DNA of 64,000 nucleotides, from the NCBI GenBank assembly GCA_051530055.1, contig CM121343.1, positions 3,224,001 to 3,288,000 on the forward strand. The letters run 5' to 3'. The stretch's first letter is position 1; each line of letters starts with the position of its first letter. Below, in pieces: positions 58,901-64,000 of this stretch. The notes under the pieces are model-generated. The model was given only the letters and a program-made list of their open reading frames with translations. It had not been told where the DNA came from and made no database searches. The position numbers were made by a program, and so were the translations under genes. This DNA is from Neoechinorhynchus agilis (lineage: Eukaryota > Acanthocephala).

Positions 58901-61209
58901 TAGATCATTGTTCGTCAACGTGATTCGTCCCAAGTATTTTTGTATTGTAAAGGCGCTGACAGCATAATCAAATCGTTGCTCGGTCGAGGTAGTTACAAAC
59001 TTTGGAATGCTACCGATGAGCATATGACAGTGAGTGTACAGATTTCTATCATTTTCTTTTTGGATTTTCGGACTATTGAACTTGTTAAAGCATATAGCAT
59101 TTGGGATCCTCTGCTGCTACGAATGGAAAAAATAATTGCTAATGTTTAGATTCTTAAAGATTTCACCAAAAATATGATTTATGAAATTCTGAGGCATTCG
59201 ATTTTAAAATTCGTTATAAAACTCTATGACGGCTAAACCTAAAATGGTTCGCGTATCATATTTAGAAATTTGGTACTATTGGATTACGAACTTTGTGTCT
59301 TGCAAAAAAACGTATTGATAATAAAGAATATGAAATTTGGAACAAAAACTTCACCGCAGCTGCGTGAGTGATTTTTTATCCGCATAATCGAATTCCTGAT
59401 TGCGTCCTGTTTAAAGCCTGTCGCTTGAAGACCGAGAAGCAAAACTTTCTAAGGTATATAATGAAATCGAAACTGATTTGGAATTAATGGGAGCAACTGC
59501 AATTGAAGATAAACTTCAACAAGGCGTTTCTGGAGTAATAGTGAATTTGATGAGAGCTGAGATACGTATATGGGTGCTGACCGGCGACAAGATGGAAACT
59601 GCTATAAATATTGGTTTATCCTGTCGACTGCTTTCCGATGCCATGGATCTACACACACTTGAGGGAGAAAACGCGGACGATCTAGCTCTCCAATTAACAA
59701 ATTTAAAGGAATATATGACAGCCAAAGTTCGACAGATGTATTCTTATTATGATACATTTCCTTGGGATTGGTTAGAATTTACAAAATCTTTAGGTGAGAA
59801 GATAAACTCACCGTCTGATGGATTTTTCGACGGGTTCGCGTTAGCGATCAGTGGAAACGCGCTACTCTATGCTTTGGATCCCAAATGTGAGAGAAACTTT
59901 GTTGATATTGCATGTTTCTGCAAAGCCGTAATATGCTGCCGAGTCACCCCTTCTCAGAAGGCTCAAGTGGTTGAACTTATCAGGAAGTACAAGAGAGCCA
60001 TAACATTGGCTATAGGTGATGGAGCAAATGATGTATCCATGATTCAAAGAGCAAACGTTGGAATCGGAATTGCGGGAAAGGAAGGTACACAAGCCGTGTT
60101 GGCAAGTGATTATTCACTTGCACAATTCAGGTACCTCGAGAGACTACTTCTAGTCCATGGAAGATGGTCGTATCTCCGAATATGCAAATTTTTGAAGTAT
60201 TTCTTCTACAAAAACTTTGCCTTTAGTTTCTGCAACTTCTGGTTCGCCTTTTTCTGCGGCATGTCGGCTCAGACACTTTTCGATCCATTCTTCATTGCGA
60301 CATATAACGTGATTTTTACTTCTATGCCAGTATTTGCGCTGGGAATCCTCGATCAAGATATCAATGCAAAGAACTCGTTACGATCTCCTCATCTTTATCC
60401 GTTCGGTCAAAACGATGAATTTTTCAATTGGAAGGTCTTTATATACAGTATCACTTATGGGATTATGACTTCGTTGGCGATATTCTTCTCATGTTACCTC
60501 TCGTTTGTTCACGCGATATTGCCTAATGGCGTCGACGAAGCTGATCTACAAAGCTTCGGCTGTGCTGTCGCAATCACTCTAACAATTGTCGTAAACCTCG
60601 AGATTTGCTTAGAAACTTATAGTTGGACCGGTATAACCCACTTCTTTATTTGGGGAACAATTGTCGCATGTTTCCTATTCCACTACACTGTTTAATGGTA
60701 TTGGTCGCTAACGTGGAGCCCAATGAAAAACGCTAATGACCATTGCTGTATAGTACTACAATCTGGGCATGGTTTAAAGTGGGATACTTTTACGTCGGAG
60801 TTGCGAGGAACCTTTTTAGTACTTGGAGATTCTGGTTCACTTGTCTTTTTACATGTTGTTTATGCCTAGCTCCAACATTCATTTACAGGTAAACTAAAAA
60901 GTGATAATCAATTGTGCGCGATTTCATTTATTTTCTGAAAGGTTTTATGAAACAAATTTTCATCCGAACAAGATCGATGAAATGCGGTACAAGCAAAAAT
61001 ACGGAGTTGTTCCTAAACCCAAAGATGTTAAGATAAGAAGCCGATTACGTTTGGGAAGGCGATGGTTCAGATCAGGTTATGCATTTTCATCGTCTGAAGG
61101 AATTGGGAACATGATCAAAGCGGGCGTTATGTTTAAAAAAGTATTCGAGGCATTGGAGCCAAAACAGTATGAATCACCTGCTCAATACGATGAAGCAGAA
61201 ATGATCTAA
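55984..61209 (+). CDS. P4-ATPase phospholipid flippase, ATP8B-like
   Basis: Moves aminophospholipids from the outer to the cytosolic leaflet. First exon ATG 55,984 to 56,060, joined across a 52-nt intron to [15 protein letters not shown]. 56,219-56,332 holds [19 protein letters not shown]. 57,065-57,470 covers the actuator ([25 protein letters not shown]). 57,758-58,350 has TM3-TM4 with PISL and the phosphorylation site [10 protein letters not shown]. 58,397-58,858 carries LALCHTVM and [18 protein letters not shown], the ATP8B-type nucleotide-binding motif. 59,478-60,695 has [19 protein letters not shown] and TM5-TM9; two last exons end TM10 and [11 protein letters not shown], the C-terminal regulatory motif, at TAA 61,207. 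A CDC50 partner is normally required. The exon join at 57,697/57,757 is off by one base beside poly-A runs, probably a sequence error. A larger intron (56,333-57,063) holds an inserted repeat. Confidence 0.93.
56630..56990. repeat. GC-richer insertion in flippase intron
   Basis: A 360-bp block visibly richer in G and C than its surroundings, lying within an otherwise AT-rich intron. It starts with gacgttgccagaatactggc and a palindrome ctcgctcgttgagcgag. The first part weakly resembles the RGNAASV-coding core of the dispersed fragment family on the minus strand. Source unknown. Confidence 0.4.
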
Positions 61210-61264
61210 GAAGGCATCAAATATATATTAAACATGCCGTTGGGAAATCAGATTTCTGAATTCT

Positions 61265-62867
61265 TTAAACTGCCTGTTTTGAATTAAGTACATTTATAGC
61301 TTCATCCATAATCAACTCATCGATTGCACTTCCTTCTAACGTGAAACTAGTGATTTCTTTACTCCAATTCTGTTGATTGCCTTTAAAAACAATTACTTGA
61401 TTTCTATAATTACCACGCAAATTTCCAATCACCAAATCAGCTTTCCATCTCTCCAGTGAAGCCAATGATCGTTTCTTGAGATCCTCAATACTCGTTTCCA
61501 ACTTAAATGTCATCAAAACGGTACACGGTATATCATCCCGTGTTAATTTGCCAACTCGTTTTAGTTTTAGACGAGACAAACAGAACATAAAGAATCTTCT
61601 ATTTTTGTCGTAGCTCTTATAGAAGGCGACCTTCATATTTTCCACTGCAATCTAGATTTTATTCTAACGGTATTTAATTGATCGTCGGTGCCAGCGCATT
61701 CTTCATTTAAGCGTAAGGTTTTTCTTTTCAAGGTTTCATCTATACAAAATACGAAAAATGTCGGTATGTGGGGTACCGGGTTATACGACTAGAATTATTA
61801 TTTAGGTCTTCACTCGGTAGATAATTTCTTATTAAATACGTTTCGGACCTGGTCGGGTTTGAAACGTCTTTAATAAAAAAACTTTTAAAGTATTATGGCG
61901 GAAAATTTGAAGGAATTTTATTAAATCCCAGATATTCCGGCACAATCTTGTGCCTTTATCAAGGTTCTTTTCAGAAAAAAGTAAGTTTGCCCGAAAACAA
62001 CCGAAATATACGAGATTTATAGTTTCTTCAAATTTTCCGCAACAAACACGAATAATTCATTCTTCAAACACTTCTAAAGTACGAGAACATTTTAGATAAA
62101 AATTAGTATTGGAGTTGAAATGGAGGTCGGTACAAAATAGCCGAGAAAAGTTAGATTGCTTTTGTTTAAATGTCGAGACCAGGACGGCAGCTGATTGATC
62201 CAGTGCGGTGGTTTGGATAAAATATTAACAAAAGCGATTATATACATGAGTTAAAAAGTGAAAGCTTATATCATTCTATTCTAAAACACGTTCTGTATGT
62301 CTATCTCAAAAAATAATCATCATTTTCCGAATGAACTTTCTCACTAGCAAGTTTATCGTCGGCAATATAGAAATCTGATACAGCGGCGCATAAGCACACT
62401 AAATCGAAATGAACATTAATGGTTGCTCGTTTTAGTAATGTCAAGTATTCGTCGACGAATTCGAATTGAATAGCTAAAAGGTGGCTCGCGTATTTTGCAA
62501 TAAAATCCAGTTCGTTTTGAACGGCCATTACGTAATCTGAACTAATAACGTACTGATCAGAGCTTTCATCGCGTCTTATTGAATCGCCAATATCAATTGA
62601 ATTCTTTAATGGGCATCTACTTCCTACCCGGTAGAGAAACACTACATTAAATCCCCTCATTAAAGCTCTCATGGCCATATTGCATCCACGTGTTCCAGTG
62701 CTAAAATTCTCGATATACCGTATTCCCGGCTTATCAAGTCGGACTTTTGTCCCACCCGAAGTCACTAATACCAGTTTAGAATTTCGCGATTCTTGGACGA
62801 ATTTCCTCATTTCACTGATTCGATCCTCTATGTCGCTTATTGCCATCTGAAGATCAAAAATATCCAT
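61265..62867 (-). CDS. PPCS: phosphopantothenoylcysteine synthetase
   Basis: Joins cysteine to 4'-phosphopantothenate in coenzyme A synthesis; eukaryotic ATP-dependent type in cytosol. ATG at 62,865-62,867. The first exon has VLVTSGGTKVRLDKPGIRYI, then ENFSTGTRG and NVVFLYR, then LCAAVSDFYI near its end. After an intron of about 650-680 bp (near 62,335 to 61,655; exact sites uncertain) the last exon has VLMTFKLET and ADLVIGNLR, matching the family's C-terminal part, and ends with a stop at 61,265. A splice-acceptor-like ttcattcttttgtag precedes the ATG by about 16 nt. Its stop lies 55 bp from the flippase stop, tail to tail. Its start is 86 bp below the upstream gene on the same strand. Confidence 0.88.
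61760..62050. repeat. foldback relics inside PPCS intron
   Basis: 61,770-61,885 matches the F2 foldback (gtaccgggttatacgactag also occurs in related form at 35,440; cgtctttaataaaa). 61,915-62,045 matches the satellite C hairpin (ttccggcacaatcttgtgcc). They explain why this intron is about ten times longer than its neighbours. Confidence 0.6.
62175..62220 (+). repeat. end motif of the dispersed fragment family
   Basis: Short match accaggacggcagctgattg and then atccagtgcggtggt, as at 12,130-12,165. It lies in the PPCS intron. Confidence 0.45.
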
Positions 62868-62953
62868 AGGAAAGAGATACTTCTACAAAAGAATGAAATA
62901 TATTATTTATGCTCAGATCGAAATGAAAATCACATTTCCGTTTGTACTCGTCT

Positions 62954-63790
62954 TTACTTCAACAAATCAAGAGACTCCTTCAAGACTCGCGGTGGGGGAA
63001 TATCGTAGATCTTGTCTACGACCTTTAATTGGCCGGTGTGTTCTGAATACGTATAGGTTAACGGGTCCGCTCGGTATATTCCTTCAATTTTGTACTCGGG
63101 TACACTGAGGGTAGTCGGGCTCGAATATTCCACCACGACGTTTCTTGGTTTTGGGATTTGTGGCAGGGGAGGAGCCTTTTGCAGAATTATCTTACGTCTT
63201 GGAGCTTCGTATGGAAGCCATTTTTCGAATATGATTTGACGAGGCTTTCGCGGAGGAACAAAACGTTCTATAATGACTTGTTGGGGATGTGCAGGAGGAG
63301 CAGGTAACCGCTTTTCAATCACAACAGGTTTTAACATCGAAGGAGGAGTAGGGGGACGCTCTCGTACTACCAGCGGAACGGGAGTTGGCGGCTTGTTTAT
63401 ATGTTGCCTTACGATTTTCGGTGGAGGAGGCGGTGGGACTGCGGGTCTTCTCTCTCTTATAACGATTGGTCCTGGTGGAGGAGGAGTTGGTGGTTTCAAG
63501 TATCGAATACTAATCGGCTGTTTGAAGACCACATTCTGCAAACTCTTTTTGCTAATAACAACAGGGTTTAATTGGTCCACCACTACAGGTCTGAGTGGCA
63601 TGGCGTTGCCGCCGCCTGGTGAGCGGGGTGAAAAATTTTGAACGGGAACATTTCCATTCCGCACTTCACTGAACGGCGATCCTCTTGCAGCAGAACCAAT
63701 GTGTCGTTCAAGGACATTTCCCTCTTCCTTTGGATTAGAGAAGGCATTCACGCTTGGGTTTGATGAGGACGTAGACATTTGTCGGGACAT
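62954..63790 (-). CDS. proline-rich protein with VIxR/PP repeats
   Basis: One exon of 278 residues, ATG at 63,788-63,790, TAA at 62,954. Residues 1-70 are Ser/Gly/Asn-rich. From 80 to 210 irregular repeats alternate a hydrophobic-charged strand (PIVIRERRP, PLVVRERPP, PVVIEKRLP, QVIIERFVP, QIIFEKWLPYE, KIILQKAPP) with PPTPPPP spacers. The C-terminal part (VVVEYSSP, then EGIYRADPLTYTY) looks conserved. Such V/I-charged-Pro repeats recall articulin- or alveolin-like cytoskeletal proteins, but I cannot assign the family. It sits 86 bp upstream of PPCS on the same strand with no clear polyadenylation hexamer between them. Confidence 0.75.
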   Translation of the reverse strand: MSRQMSTSSSNPSVNAFSNPKEEGNVLERHIGSAARGSPFSEVRNGNVPVQNFSPRSPGGGNAMPLRPVVVDQLNPVVISKKSLQNVVFKQPISIRYLKPPTPPPPGPIVIRERRPAVPPPPPPKIVRQHINKPPTPVPLVVRERPPTPPSMLKPVVIEKRLPAPPAHPQQVIIERFVPPRKPRQIIFEKWLPYEAPRRKIILQKAPPLPQIPKPRNVVVEYSSPTTLSVPEYKIEGIYRADPLTYTYSEHTGQLKVVDKIYDIPPPRVLKESLDLLK

Positions 63791-64000
63791 TTCAGGAGTA
63801 GTTGAAAAAAACGAAAAGAAATCCAGCGTTCGAGCCTTTTGCGTTTTTACTCAAACCACCATGAATCACGTCCTATAGCGTGAATAGTAGTTAAGATTGA
63901 TATACGGATGGGCGTGAGAGAGATGTCGCAGTGCTTTGAACCAGTTGCGATACTACGGAATGAGAACATTTGAGCTCGATTACTCATTTACACTCACACT
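63791..64000. other. upstream of the proline-rich gene
   Basis: No feature supported. Probably its 5' flank. Confidence 0.4.

Overview
The window is eukaryotic and animal. Genes are split by spliceosomal GT-AG introns, most of them only about 35-100 nt. They encode metazoan proteins: a choline/ethanolamine phosphotransferase, a FMRFamide-type GPCR, Headcase, the synaptic active-zone protein RIM, a P4 lipid flippase and phosphopantothenoylcysteine synthetase. Base composition is AT-rich, and much of the space between genes is repeats. The gene content and very short introns suggest a small-bodied protostome worm (nematode-, flatworm- or rotifer-like), but the sequence does not fix the phylum.

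Layout. 1-4.9 kb: decayed LINE and SINE fragments and a foldback element. 4.9-7.8 kb: a ~330-bp satellite, ending just before CEPT (7.9-10.0 kb, +). 11.0-12.3 kb: a young LINE 3' end and a dispersed coding-like fragment. 12.7-22.5 kb (+): a large unrecognised gene whose centre is about 27 tandem copies of a 216-bp (72-residue) coding repeat. 23.9-25.4 kb (-): a peptide-type GPCR interrupted by two in-frame TAG codons. 28-33 kb: SINEs, an inverted LINE copy carrying reverse transcriptase, and a 13-copy 217-bp satellite. 33.3-34.4 kb (+): Headcase, with an in-frame TGA between its two conserved halves. 34.7-39.0 kb: tRNA-derived SINEs, foldback elements and a 208-bp satellite. 40.4-44.9 kb (+): RIM (zinc finger, PDZ, C2A, C2B). 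45-47.5 kb: a dead LINE with a foldback element inside its RT. 48.0-49.2 kb (+): a putative myristoylated orphan protein. 49.5-51.0 kb: a decayed Penelope-like element between inverted arms. 51.8-52.1 kb (-): a small secreted peptide-precursor candidate. 52.6-53.7 kb: a 234-bp satellite. 56.0-61.2 kb (+): a P4-ATPase of ATP8B type. 61.3-62.9 kb (-): PPCS, tail to tail with the flippase and 86 bp downstream of a proline-rich orphan gene (63.0-63.8 kb, -) in an operon-like arrangement.

The genes do not form a pathway. Two concern membrane phospholipids (CEPT synthesises PC/PE, the P4-ATPase flips them) and three are neuronal or signalling (GPCR, RIM, candidate peptide precursor). The most unusual features are the coding minisatellite gene, the in-frame stops in Headcase and the GPCR, the density of unrelated tandem arrays, and a dispersed exon-like fragment family whose translation looks more conserved than its DNA. 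Exon boundaries were read by eye. Some breaks fall in homopolymers and may be assembly errors.
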